Source of the DNA: Chloroflexota bacterium
GTDB taxonomy: Bacteria > Chloroflexota > Dormibacteria > CF-121
Direction: 5' to 3'
NCBI GenBank assembly: GCA_005882525.1
Contig: VBGO01000121.1
Span: 1 to 8,694 of the forward strand
DNA length: 8,694 nucleotides
Positions 1-6,967 of this stretch are shown piece by piece. The position numbers were made by a program, and so were the translations under genes. The notes under the pieces are model-generated. The model had not been told where the DNA came from, made no database searches, and worked only from the letters and a program-made list of their open reading frames with translations. Position 1 is the first letter of the stretch. Every line of letters starts with the position of its first letter.

Positions 1-1236
1 TTCGGCGTTCAGCGGGCGGGCAAGACCTCCACCGTGGTTGTGCCAACACTGCTCGGTTGGTCTGGCGCCGCGGTCGCGACTTCGACCAAGGAGGAGGTGG
101 TCGCGCTCACTGCACATCGACGAGCGCTGCTTGGCCCGGTCGCCGTATTCGCACCGCTCGATCGCGACCACGCTTGGATCCGCAGCCTGGGTCTCGAACC
201 CGCATCCTGGAACCCGCTCGAGGCTGTCGATTCATGCGGCACGGCCGCCGAGCTGGCCGATCACTTCACCGCGGCCGGCAAACGGGGTGACTCGTCGCAT
301 TGGTATCTAGCCGCTTCAAGCCTGCTGACCGGGCTGGCAGTGTGCGAACGCGAGCGCGGGGGAGACATGCGAACGCTGCTCACGCGCCTCAACCGTACGG
401 CTGTGTCGGAGTACCTCGGACTGGCGAAGGTGGTCGAAGACGCGAATGCCTCTGACCTGCTCGTCGCCTTCGCATTGACTCCAGACCGTGAGGCCGGCTC
501 GATCGCTTCGACCGCTCGCTCCGCATTGTCGCTTTGGAACGACGACCGGATCGCCGACGCCACCAGGACGTCGGCCAACGCGCTCGACCTTGACCGGCTC
601 CTGTCTGAAAGCGGCACGCTCTTCCTGGTCGCGCCATCGGAGGAAGCCGAACGCTGTCGACCGTTGTTCACAGCCTTGATCCTGTCCCTCCTGCGTCGTG
701 CCACCAGCAAGGCGCGGGCGCAAGGCGGAGTTCTGTGGCCACGGTTGCTGCTCGCGCTCGACGAGGCGGGCAACTTCGCCCGGATCCCCCGTCTGGCCGG
801 CTATGCGTCGAGCGGTCCGGGCCAGGGCATCCAGCTCCTGCTCTGCTTCCACGACCTGGCCCAGCTCGAAACCGGCTACGGCACTGAGGCTGCGCGGACG
901 ATCTGGAACAACTGCCGGGCTCGCCTGCTCCTGCCGGGCCAGGGCGACCTCAAGACACTGGAACAGTTCAGCCGCTCCATCGGCGACGAGACCCGGGTCT
1001 ATCGCGCAGAGCACTCCGATCGCTGGCGTTCCAGCTCAAGCGAGCAACGGGTTGGTCGCCCGCTAGTAACGGTCGATGAGCTCCGGCGGCAGCGCAGCGC
1101 CGTCCTTATTTATGCCAACGCCCCGCCGGCGCAGCTCGAGCTCCGGCGCTGGGACCAAGTTCCCGCCTGGCGACGTCTTGTCGAGTCCCGTCCAGCCTTG
1201 ACTGCCGGCTTTGTCGGCAAAGGAGAAACCGACTGA
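1..1236 (+). CDS. VirD4/TraG-type conjugative coupling ATPase, N-terminus missing
   Basis: This is the coupling protein that brings the DNA-relaxase complex to the type IV secretion channel and uses ATP at the inner membrane. The frame is open from base 1, so the start and the N-terminal membrane anchor lie outside the window; 411 residues are visible. A Walker A motif, GVQRAGKT, lies at visible residues 2-9, followed by the TraG-like STKEE stretch at 28-32. Walker B is LLLALDE with D254 and E255, followed by AGNF, as in TraG/TraD ATPases. The C-terminal region (about 250-390) matches the TraM-recognition part of the family and ends with the usual APPAQLELRRW-type strand. The stop overlaps the next start by one base (TGATG), which implies translational coupling. 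The family is secure; the exact subfamily (TraG, TraD or actinobacterial TraM-recognition type) is not. Confidence 0.88.
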   Translation, partial: FGVQRAGKTSTVVVPTLLGWSGAAVATSTKEEVVALTAHRRALLGPVAVFAPLDRDHAWIRSLGLEPASWNPLEAVDSCGTAAELADHFTAAGKRGDSSHWYLAASSLLTGLAVCERERGGDMRTLLTRLNRTAVSEYLGLAKVVEDANASDLLVAFALTPDREAGSIASTARSALSLWNDDRIADATRTSANALDLDRLLSESGTLFLVAPSEEAERCRPLFTALILSLLRRATSKARAQGGVLWPRLLLALDEAGNFARIPRLAGYASSGPGQGIQLLLCFHDLAQLETGYGTEAARTIWNNCRARLLLPGQGDLKTLEQFSRSIGDETRVYRAEHSDRWRSSSSEQRVGRPLVTVDELRRQRSAVLIYANAPPAQLELRRWDQVPAWRRLVESRPALTAGFVGKGETD

Positions 1237-1520
1237 TGAGGATCGTCAGCGACATCTCGGTCACGCCCGACTTCACTGGCCTACCGCCCAGTCTTTACCA
1301 CGGCCTTGTCCACCTCACCAACAACGCGGCCGCTGTGCTGACTCTGGTCGCCGGACTCGGCCTCGTCGTCTCCCTGATCGGCCTCGTGCTTGCTTCGTTT
1401 ACCGCCAACCGCGAGCTCGGCGAACGAGCCAAGGGTGGGATCGCCGTGTCCGTGTTCTCGATCGCCCTCCTTTATATCGGAGTGGCGGCGGCGAATTACG
1501 CCGGCCACCTCTTCAGCTGA
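1236..1520 (+). CDS. Small two-helix membrane protein of the conjugation module
   Basis: A 94-residue protein with two hydrophobic segments, at about residues 32-55 and 67-88. They are separated by a short polar, charged loop (TANRELGERAKGG) and preceded by a roughly 30-residue non-hydrophobic head. The ATG overlaps the TGA of the coupling ATPase by one base, and AAAGGAG at 1219-1225 is a good ribosome binding site within the upstream gene. Size, topology and position directly before a TrbL-like gene fit a VirB2/TrbC-like pilin or the small proteins (DUF6112-like) that precede TrbL in actinobacterial conjugative elements. That assignment rests on context and topology rather than on a diagnostic motif. 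No cleavable signal peptide is evident. Confidence 0.7.
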   Translation: MRIVSDISVTPDFTGLPPSLYHGLVHLTNNAAAVLTLVAGLGLVVSLIGLVLASFTANRELGERAKGGIAVSVFSIALLYIGVAAANYAGHLFS

Positions 1521-2500
1521 TGGACAGCTACAGCAGGCAGACCGATCAGGTCGTCAGCCAGATCGCGATCTCCATCGCAAATTGGTCGACCGCGATGGCG
1601 GTCGAGAGCATCAAGTGGCTGCTCGCCAGTCTCGGCCAGTCGACCGAGCCGGATCTCGGCGCCATCGTCCCCGTCTACGACCGCATGCTCGCAATCTCGC
1701 TGCTCCTCGTCGGCGGGGTCGTGGCTTTGGCTCTGATCGAACGAGTCACATGGGGATCGCTTGGGACAAGCCTCGCCATCGTCCCGCGTGTAGTCGCAGC
1801 CACGTTCTTCGCCTACGCCGGTCTGGGAGTAGTCAAATACGTCGCCGGCTACTCCGAGCTCTTGGCGACCGCATGGTCACCCGACTTCAACAAGCTGACC
1901 GCCACCTTGCTCCACCATGTCGCCGCCAGCGATGCCGCTACGCAGACAGTGGCTACCGGCGCCCATGTCAGCACCTTCGGGCTGATCGTCACCGCCTTTT
2001 CGCTTTGCTGCCTAACCGTCATGGTCCATCTCGAGCTCGTCGTGCGCTCGGCGTTGGTCCTGACCATCACGACCTTCGTCCCTTTGGTCAGCGTGATGTC
2101 GATCTGGCCTCGACTGGCGAAAGCGGCGACAACGCTGGCCGAGTTCCTGATCGGGCTCCTGTTGTCCAAGTTTGTCGTCGCTACAGCCGTGTATGTCGGC
2201 TTTCGGTTGGTCGTCAGCGCTCTTGTGTCGCCCACCGACAACGACACGACCGAGAACTGGATGGCCTCCGGAGTCGCCGTCCTGCTGATCGCGGCCTTTT
2301 CACCCGTCGTCATCTTCACGTCCTTGCGTTTCGCACATGCCCAAGCAGGCAGCGTGGCCAGGAACCTCACGGGCGCGGGGCTCGCATTTGCGCCGACGGG
2401 CCGACTTCTTGGTAGCTCGAATCGTCTGGCTCAGCCGCTGGTGCGATCGGCACGAAAGCAACTCGCGTCAAGGCTTACTCGGCTTCGATCACACCAGTGA
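1520..2500 (+). CDS. TrbL/VirB6-like polytopic conjugation membrane protein
   Basis: A 326-residue integral membrane protein, probably the inner-membrane channel component of the transfer apparatus. Hydrophobic segments lie at about residues 56-73, 84-108, 152-170, 173-196, 206-236 and 250-268, giving roughly six membrane passes. A basic C-terminal tail follows (residues 280-326, many R and K), presumably cytoplasmic. The frame stays open upstream to 1211, but ATG 1520 is chosen because it overlaps the previous stop by one base (TGATG), repeating the preceding junction, and because the extra upstream residues would be an arginine-rich shadow of the small membrane gene. The TrbL/VirB6 assignment comes from topology, length and gene order; these proteins diverge too far for motif recognition by eye. 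Confidence 0.75.
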   Translation: MDSYSRQTDQVVSQIAISIANWSTAMAVESIKWLLASLGQSTEPDLGAIVPVYDRMLAISLLLVGGVVALALIERVTWGSLGTSLAIVPRVVAATFFAYAGLGVVKYVAGYSELLATAWSPDFNKLTATLLHHVAASDAATQTVATGAHVSTFGLIVTAFSLCCLTVMVHLELVVRSALVLTITTFVPLVSVMSIWPRLAKAATTLAEFLIGLLLSKFVVATAVYVGFRLVVSALVSPTDNDTTENWMASGVAVLLIAAFSPVVIFTSLRFAHAQAGSVARNLTGAGLAFAPTGRLLGSSNRLAQPLVRSARKQLASRLTRLRSHQ

Positions 2501-2838
2501 CATCGCCTCGTCGGCCAGTCAATGCACCTCCTGCGTCTCCTGGGCGCCGCGGAAGGGGTGCGGGGAAACCGGCGGCGCATCCGGTTTTCCCGCTTAACCG
2601 GCCGGCAGAGGTCGCGCTTCCGGCCGCTGCAAGGGAGCTGCCCTGGTTACTCGACAGCCGCGAGGTGGCTCACCTGCTTGGCATTGGCCGGACGAAGGCG
2701 TTCCAGCTGATGCTTCGCCAAGAGCTGCCCATCGTCCGCATCGGACGCTGCGTGCGTGTACCCACTGACGGCTTAGCCACCTGGATTGCGAGCCGAACGG
2801 GTGCCTTGGCAAACGATCCTGGCAACAGGCGGGCCTAA
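2497..2838 (+). CDS. Excisionase-like helix-turn-helix DNA-binding protein
   Basis: A 113-residue protein whose residues 50-100 form a MerR/excisionase-type winged helix-turn-helix. WLLDSREVAHLLGIGRTKAF supplies the two helices and IGRCVRVPTDGLATWI the wing and final helix, as in the HTH_17 excisionase family. The first 45 residues are rich in proline, arginine and alanine and look disordered. GTG 2497 is chosen because it overlaps the TGA of the membrane-protein gene (GTGA), but the conserved part begins only near residue 48, so a shorter product is possible. It lies immediately before the tyrosine recombinase, the standard xis-int order, and so probably directs that recombinase towards excision. 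A role as a transcriptional regulator of the transfer genes cannot be excluded. Confidence 0.82.
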   Translation: MTSPRRPVNAPPASPGRRGRGAGKPAAHPVFPLNRPAEVALPAAARELPWLLDSREVAHLLGIGRTKAFQLMLRQELPIVRIGRCVRVPTDGLATWIASRTGALANDPGNRRA

Positions 2839-2854
2839 CCCGACGCATCGCGCG

Positions 2855-3982
2855 GTGAAACGTCGGCCAAATGGGGACGGAAGCATCTTCCGCCGCAAGG
2901 ACGGCTTATGGGCAGCCTACCTTTCGACCGAGCTCGGGCGGCGTAAGTACTTCTACGGGACCACTCGCGAAGAAGTCCGCAGGCGCCTGGGCGCCGCCAT
3001 CCATGCGCGCGAATCCGGGACCCTGGCGGATGCTCGGGGGACATCACTTGGAGACTACCTCGACCAATGGCTGGTCGACGTTGTCCGGCCTAATGTACGG
3101 CCCTGGACCTACAAGGGCTACGAGGTCCATGTCCGACTGCACATCAAGCCGGCGCTCGGCCGCATCGGGCTAGACAAACTGCAGCCGCTTCACGTTCAGC
3201 AACTCATCAATGAGCGATCGCGCGCGGGCCTGAAGCCAAAATCGGTCAGGTATGTGCTTGGCACCCTGCGGGCTGCCCTAAACCAAGCGGTGCGTTGGGG
3301 ACTGATTTCACGCAATCCCGCGACTCTAGTTGACGGACCCCGCGTCGATCAGTACGAGATCAGTCCGTTTTCCCCTGACGAGGCTCGGGCGTTTCTCATG
3401 GCAGTCAAAGGAGATCGCCTCGAAGCCCTCTACTCAGTCGCCCTGACAATGGGGTTGCGGCAAGGCGAGGCGTTGGGATTGCGTTGGCAGGACGTCGACC
3501 TTGACTTGGGCTACATGCGTGTCACGAAGCAACTGCAAAGAATCGATGGCCACTTGCAACTGGTTGAACCAAAAACCAAGCGCAGCCGTAGAACATTGGC
3601 TTTGCCTCCCTCAATCACCAAGGCCCTAGATGCGCATCGCGATCGTCAACGGGACGAACGTGCCGTGGCTGGTGAGGGCTGGGTCGATCACGGTCTCGTC
3701 TTTACAACGATCGAAGGGAAGGGGCTAGATGGCACCGCGATCACCAAACAGTTCCACTCGATCCTCGAACGAGCAGGTCTTGCGCAGAGACGCTTCCATG
3801 ACCTCCGCCATTCATGCGCGACGCTCCTTTTGGTTCAAGGGGTGTCCCCACGAGTGGTTATGGACCTGTTGGGCCACTCACAGATAGGTTTGACCATGAA
3901 TACCTATTCGCACGTAATCCCAGACCTTCGGCGTGATGCGGCGCTGCGAATGGAAGAGCTGATTCAGGAGAACTCACATTAG
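2855..3982 (+). CDS. int: Tyrosine recombinase (phage-type integrase)
   Basis: This enzyme catalyses site-specific integration and excision of the element by a covalent 3'-phosphotyrosine mechanism. Numbered from GTG 2855 (375 residues), there is an N-terminal arm-binding segment beginning RRPNGDGSIFRRKDG (3-17), a SAM-like core-binding domain at about 64-155 and a catalytic domain at about 170-360. The full active-site set is visible: R202 (GLRQGEALGL), K240 (EPKTKRSRRT), H315 and R318 (HDLRHS), H341 (LLGHS) and nucleophile Y351 (NTYSHV). The gene is intact and of usual length. The start is uncertain: the frame also offers TTG 2786 and GTG 2801, both overlapping the excisionase gene, and none has a strong ribosome binding site. 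GTG 2855 is preferred because homologues usually begin just before the GDGSI-type arm domain. The gene ends 22 bases before a convergent gene. Confidence 0.93.
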   Translation: MKRRPNGDGSIFRRKDGLWAAYLSTELGRRKYFYGTTREEVRRRLGAAIHARESGTLADARGTSLGDYLDQWLVDVVRPNVRPWTYKGYEVHVRLHIKPALGRIGLDKLQPLHVQQLINERSRAGLKPKSVRYVLGTLRAALNQAVRWGLISRNPATLVDGPRVDQYEISPFSPDEARAFLMAVKGDRLEALYSVALTMGLRQGEALGLRWQDVDLDLGYMRVTKQLQRIDGHLQLVEPKTKRSRRTLALPPSITKALDAHRDRQRDERAVAGEGWVDHGLVFTTIEGKGLDGTAITKQFHSILERAGLAQRRFHDLRHSCATLLLVQGVSPRVVMDLLGHSQIGLTMNTYSHVIPDLRRDAALRMEELIQENSH

Positions 3983-3984
3983 GC

Positions 3985-3999
3985 TCGCTGGCTAAGCGA
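3985..3999. other. Small inverted repeat between convergent genes
   Basis: TCGCT at 3985-3989 and AGCGA at 3995-3999 can form a 5-bp stem with a 5-base loop. It sits in the 22-base gap between the recombinase stop and the amidohydrolase stop. It has no T-run on either side, so it is at best a weak bidirectional terminator. It could equally be part of the element's attachment site. Confidence 0.3.
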
Positions 4000-4004
4000 T
4001 CAGG

Positions 4005-4907
4005 CTACGGCACGCGGAGAAATCGCTCGGCATTGCCACCCAAAAACAAGGCCTTCTCACTGGCACTGAAGAAGTTGGCGTGTTTGCGGACGGAGTCAAT
4101 GGCTTGCGGGTACAGCATGTAATGGGAGAAGTGCGGCCAGTCTGTCCCCCACAGGAGCCGGTCAGCACCGAGGGCGTCGCGGAGCCGCTCTAACCGGGCA
4201 AGATAGTTTGGAAACGGATACTCGGTGCCGTCGTCCCAGATCAAACCCATTGCCGCCGTACTAACCCACACGTTGGCGTGCTTGGGCACAGTCCTGAAGA
4301 CGACCTCTGCATCCGGCCGAAGCGGGTCGATGCATCCGGCGTGATTGAGTTGAACCCGTAACTCCGGCACCTCCGCCATCACGCGATCGAATTGCTCGAA
4401 GAACTCAGGAATCGATGGGGTCTCCGGCGGATGCGCATCCTCGAAAGAGAGAATCACGCGACGGTCGTTCTCAACGCAAAGGCGGTAGATCATGATCAGA
4501 GCCGGATCGTCCACGGCCATAACCAAGAAAGAGGGAAAGATCTTGAGGCCAATCGCGCCCTCCTGAAAGTCCTGCTTCACGGCGTCGACGTTCGCCATGA
4601 CCCGAGGATCTTTGAGTGTGCTGAACCAATAGAAGCGGTCTGGATGCCTCGCGAGTGCCAACTTGGTGTACTTCTTGCCGGTGATGAAGTCTTCAGGCGT
4701 CGAGCCGACACTCCGAAGAAACCATTCGACGTCGTAGCCGTCGTAGCTAATCAGGATCGAGCGATCGACGCCGGCACGCGCCATCTCATCCGCCAGAAGA
4801 TCACCCGAGTGCTCGTGCCATGTGAAACGCTCCACTCGAGTACGAGTCGGATTGGTTTCGATGGGCCATGCCCGAAAAATGACGTGGGTCTCGCTGTCGA
4901 TGACCAT
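4005..4907 (-). CDS. Amidohydrolase-2 family TIM-barrel hydrolase
   Basis: A 300-residue cytosolic enzyme of the amidohydrolase-2 group, which includes ACMSD-type decarboxylases and lactone or amide hydrolases. Visible family marks are the N-terminal metal-binding strand VIDSETHV (2-9), the strand GLKIFPSF (120-127) with K122, LNHAG with H189, and the C-terminal GTDWPH with D256, a typical metal ligand. The usual D-x-H-x-H strand reads D-x-E-x-H here (E6 in place of the first histidine), so metal coordination may differ from ACMSD; E/D variants do occur in the superfamily. The start is ATG 4907, two bases after the upstream stop, with GGAGG at 4917-4921 nine bases away. It is the last gene of the permease-led operon. 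The substrate cannot be read from the sequence; hydrolysis of an amide, lactone or ring carbonyl is the family-level expectation. Confidence 0.85.
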   Translation of the reverse strand: MVIDSETHVIFRAWPIETNPTRTRVERFTWHEHSGDLLADEMARAGVDRSILISYDGYDVEWFLRSVGSTPEDFITGKKYTKLALARHPDRFYWFSTLKDPRVMANVDAVKQDFQEGAIGLKIFPSFLVMAVDDPALIMIYRLCVENDRRVILSFEDAHPPETPSIPEFFEQFDRVMAEVPELRVQLNHAGCIDPLRPDAEVVFRTVPKHANVWVSTAAMGLIWDDGTEYPFPNYLARLERLRDALGADRLLWGTDWPHFSHYMLYPQAIDSVRKHANFFSASEKALFLGGNAERFLRVP

Positions 4908-4909
4908 GC

Positions 4910-6199
4910 CTAGGTGCCTCCGATGACATACAGCTCGGGAGAAAAGGCCGCGGTCAGAACTTCAATACCGCTGCCCGTGACGAGGATCTGGTCTTCGACA
5001 AGAAAAAGGCCGCGTGACCATGAGTCGTCACCATGCGCCCCGGCGACCTGCGGCTCGATACACAAGACCATGCCTGGCCTAGCCCGCACATCGCCCATCT
5101 CACTCCCCGGCCGAGCAATCGTAGGTCGCTCCCAATGGTCGAGCCCGATCGAGTGTCCGATATTGATCGGGTTGACTGCTGCATCGCCCAAGCCGGCGTC
5201 GTCAAGCACGACCTGCGCGGCGCTCCAGGCATCGCCGACAGGCCGTCCTGGGCGGATCGCGGATTCGGCCGCGGTCAGCGCCTGCACCACTGCATCGAAC
5301 TGACTTATCACCTCAGGGCTTCCTCGTCCGATGACGGCCCCGCGAGCGAAGTCAGAGTGGTAACCCTGAACGCTGCACCCACCGTCGAGTGATATCAGCT
5401 CATCGCGCCCGACCGGGCGTTCGGTCGCCGGCAACAGGGGCGCTCGGTAACGCTGGCTACCCGCCATGAAGATCAACACTGTCGGATTCAGATCCGGCGT
5501 GCCGCCGGCCTCGAGGATGGCTGAGGAGGCAATTCGGGTCAATTCGACCTCGGTTAGGCCCGGCCGCAGACTCTGGCATACGGCTTGGAACGCGTGCACG
5601 ATGAGATTGGCAGAGCGGCGCAAAACGTTGATCTCCGCCTGGCTCTTAATTGCTCTAACGGAGTGGAGCAAGTCCGATGCGTCCACGAACGCGGCATCAG
5701 GCAATAGCATCCGAAGCCTCCCGAGGTCGGACGGGCTGAGGTGCGGTAGGCGGCCGCTTCCGAGCTCCAGGCCTAGACGCCCTGTAGCCATCCCGCGCCG
5801 TCGAAGCGCGGACACCAGCTTCTCGATCGGATCGTCGTGCGGGCCATAGAGCTCAGCGCGTTCGATCCACGTAGCGGCTTCGACGCTCCCCCACTCCGTC
5901 GCGGTGTCGATGACCGTTGACGATGCAGGGTCTGGTCCGATGACGGCGACGATCGGAAGCACCGGAGGCAGGGTGCTGAACCATGAACGTAGGCCAGTGA
6001 AGTAACGAATGTTCGACGGTTCCGCAAGGACGAACGCATCCAGCCCAGCGCTTTCAAGCAGCGCAGCCGCACGCCGATGGCGCTGACCGTATTCCTCGGG
6101 TGAGAACTCGAGAAACGGACGGCCCGTGCCCAGTGGTTGAGCCGCTGTCCGATCGGCCTGTTCGGCCAGGTCGAGCAGGTCGTTGAACGACGCAGTCAG
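4910..6199 (-). CDS. M24-family metalloenzyme (aminopeptidase P/creatinase fold), CTG start proposed
   Basis: A two-domain 'pita-bread' enzyme. Counted from the proposed CTG 6199 (429 residues), the creatinase-type N-terminal domain begins near FSPEEYGQRHRRAAALLESA and continues through AEPSNIRYFTGLRSW. The catalytic domain has all five metal ligands of the aminopeptidase P class: D272 (LDGG), D283 (HSDFARG), H349 (GHSIGLDHWERP), E382 (GMVLCIEP) and E402 (LVEDQILVT). It is therefore a metalloenzyme, unlike true creatinase, which lacks the metals. The frame is open up to a stop at 6245-6247 but contains no ATG, GTG or TTG before GTG 5962, which would delete most of the N-terminal domain. CTG 6199 overlaps the preceding TGA (CTGA) and fits translational coupling. 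The start could also be a lost ATG or a sequence error. Xaa-Pro peptidase or hydrolysis of a small C-N compound are both possible. Confidence 0.85.
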   Translation of the reverse strand: MTASFNDLLDLAEQADRTAAQPLGTGRPFLEFSPEEYGQRHRRAAALLESAGLDAFVLAEPSNIRYFTGLRSWFSTLPPVLPIVAVIGPDPASSTVIDTATEWGSVEAATWIERAELYGPHDDPIEKLVSALRRRGMATGRLGLELGSGRLPHLSPSDLGRLRMLLPDAAFVDASDLLHSVRAIKSQAEINVLRRSANLIVHAFQAVCQSLRPGLTEVELTRIASSAILEAGGTPDLNPTVLIFMAGSQRYRAPLLPATERPVGRDELISLDGGCSVQGYHSDFARGAVIGRGSPEVISQFDAVVQALTAAESAIRPGRPVGDAWSAAQVVLDDAGLGDAAVNPINIGHSIGLDHWERPTIARPGSEMGDVRARPGMVLCIEPQVAGAHGDDSWSRGLFLVEDQILVTGSGIEVLTAAFSPELYVIGGT

Positions 6200-6929
6200 T
6201 GGTAGCCGCCCAACGGATGCCGAATCGCGGTCCAGAACAGTTGGTCATGCCCTGGTACCAGGCGGGCGTTCAACCGCTTGGATTCATCCAAGAGGCGGTC
6301 GAGCGACGCCTCAGCGCGTACAACGTCGCCGGGGAGGACAGTCTGGCCGGGCGGCTTCCGGTCGATGAAATTCTCACCGAGATCGGCCGCGTCGACCGCG
6401 AAAAGCCACGGGCCGCTTTGGTGTAAGTCGACTCGATAGGACATGTGCCCGGGCGCGTGGCCGGGTGTCGACAATGCATGAATGCCCGGCGCGATCTCAG
6501 CGTCTCCATCCAACTCTCGCCAGTCTGCAGCACGGACGAAGTCGGCCGGGTAGTAACCGTCCACCGTTGAGGCTCGCTCGAGCGCGAACTCCAACTCCTC
6601 GCGCTGTATGCAGATCGGGACTCCCGCGCCGGCCAACTTAGGGACGCCACCGCTGTGATCGCAATGCAGATGACTTACCGCGGCGAGCTTGATGTCCGAG
6701 ACCGTCAGCCCCACTCCGGCCAGCGCGGTCGTTAGCGGATCTCCACTGAGGCCCCACGGCTTGTCTTCGCCGGGATAGAGCACCTTGAGCGCCTCGGCGT
6801 CGTCCAAGACCTGACGGCCAATTCCCGACTCGAGAAGAACCCAGCCGATCGTCGTCTTGACGACGATGCCGATGATCGGCTCCCAGAGCAGTTCCTCACA
6901 GGCTCCTGTCCGTACTGAAGTAGATACAT
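6196..6929 (-). CDS. Metallo-beta-lactamase-fold hydrolase, AHL-lactonase-like, with apparent frameshift
   Basis: A zinc hydrolase resembling the AiiA/AttM lactonase family, expected to open lactone-type rings. The catalytic part, readable from TTG 6807 (203 residues), has HLHCDH (46-51), the lactonase-like ICIQREELEFAL (65-76), TPGHAPGH with H117, AVDA with D139 and PGHD with H187: a complete dinuclear zinc site. The missing N-terminus lies in another frame: ATG 6929 begins MYLLQYGQEPV, preceded by a good GGAAAGG site, while the family strand ELLWEPIIGIVVKTTIGWVL continues in the downstream frame. One extra base near 6892-6900 would give a continuous protein of about 244 residues, the usual size. 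So this is a sequence error, a frameshift mutation or a -1 slip. Coordinates span both parts. The gene follows the permease by 38 bases. Confidence 0.8.
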
Positions 6930-6967
6930 CGTCTCGGCCTTTCCTTCCATAGGGAGGCCGCTACCCA

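Larger units (their letters stand above)
1..3982 (+). mobile_element. One end of an integrative and conjugative element (partial)
   Basis: Five same-strand genes encode a conjugation coupling ATPase, two membrane proteins of a type IV secretion-like channel, an excisionase-like protein and a tyrosine recombinase. This combination defines an integrative conjugative element, and a recombinase with its excisionase usually lies at one end of such an element. The left part lies outside the window. The right border is inferred to lie just past the recombinase stop, because the next genes are metabolic and on the opposite strand. No duplicated attachment core can be recognised, so the exact border is unknown, and the metabolic operon could instead be cargo. 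Confidence 0.75.

Noticed and set aside
316..1014. 232-codon open frame on the minus strand
   Set aside because: It lies opposite the coupling ATPase, whose Walker motifs prove the plus frame; long antisense frames are common in GC-rich genes.
1211..1519. Upstream extension of the TrbL-like reading frame to 1211
   Set aside because: The extra residues are arginine- and proline-rich and overlap the well-supported small membrane-protein gene; ATG 1520 has the same TGATG coupling as the preceding junction.
1390..2415. 341-codon plus-strand frame overlapping the two membrane-protein genes
   Set aside because: Its translation is rich in arginine and lacks any domain, while the other two frames give clear membrane proteins with coupled starts.
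3983..4004. tRNA 3' end as attachment site
   Set aside because: The 22-base gap holds no tRNA-like sequence such as a T-arm GTTCRA motif, and no tRNA was found in the flanks.
4910..6199. True creatinase identity for the M24 protein
   Set aside because: It is tempting because of the guanidine riboswitch, but all five metal ligands of the aminopeptidase P class are present, whereas creatinase is metal-free.
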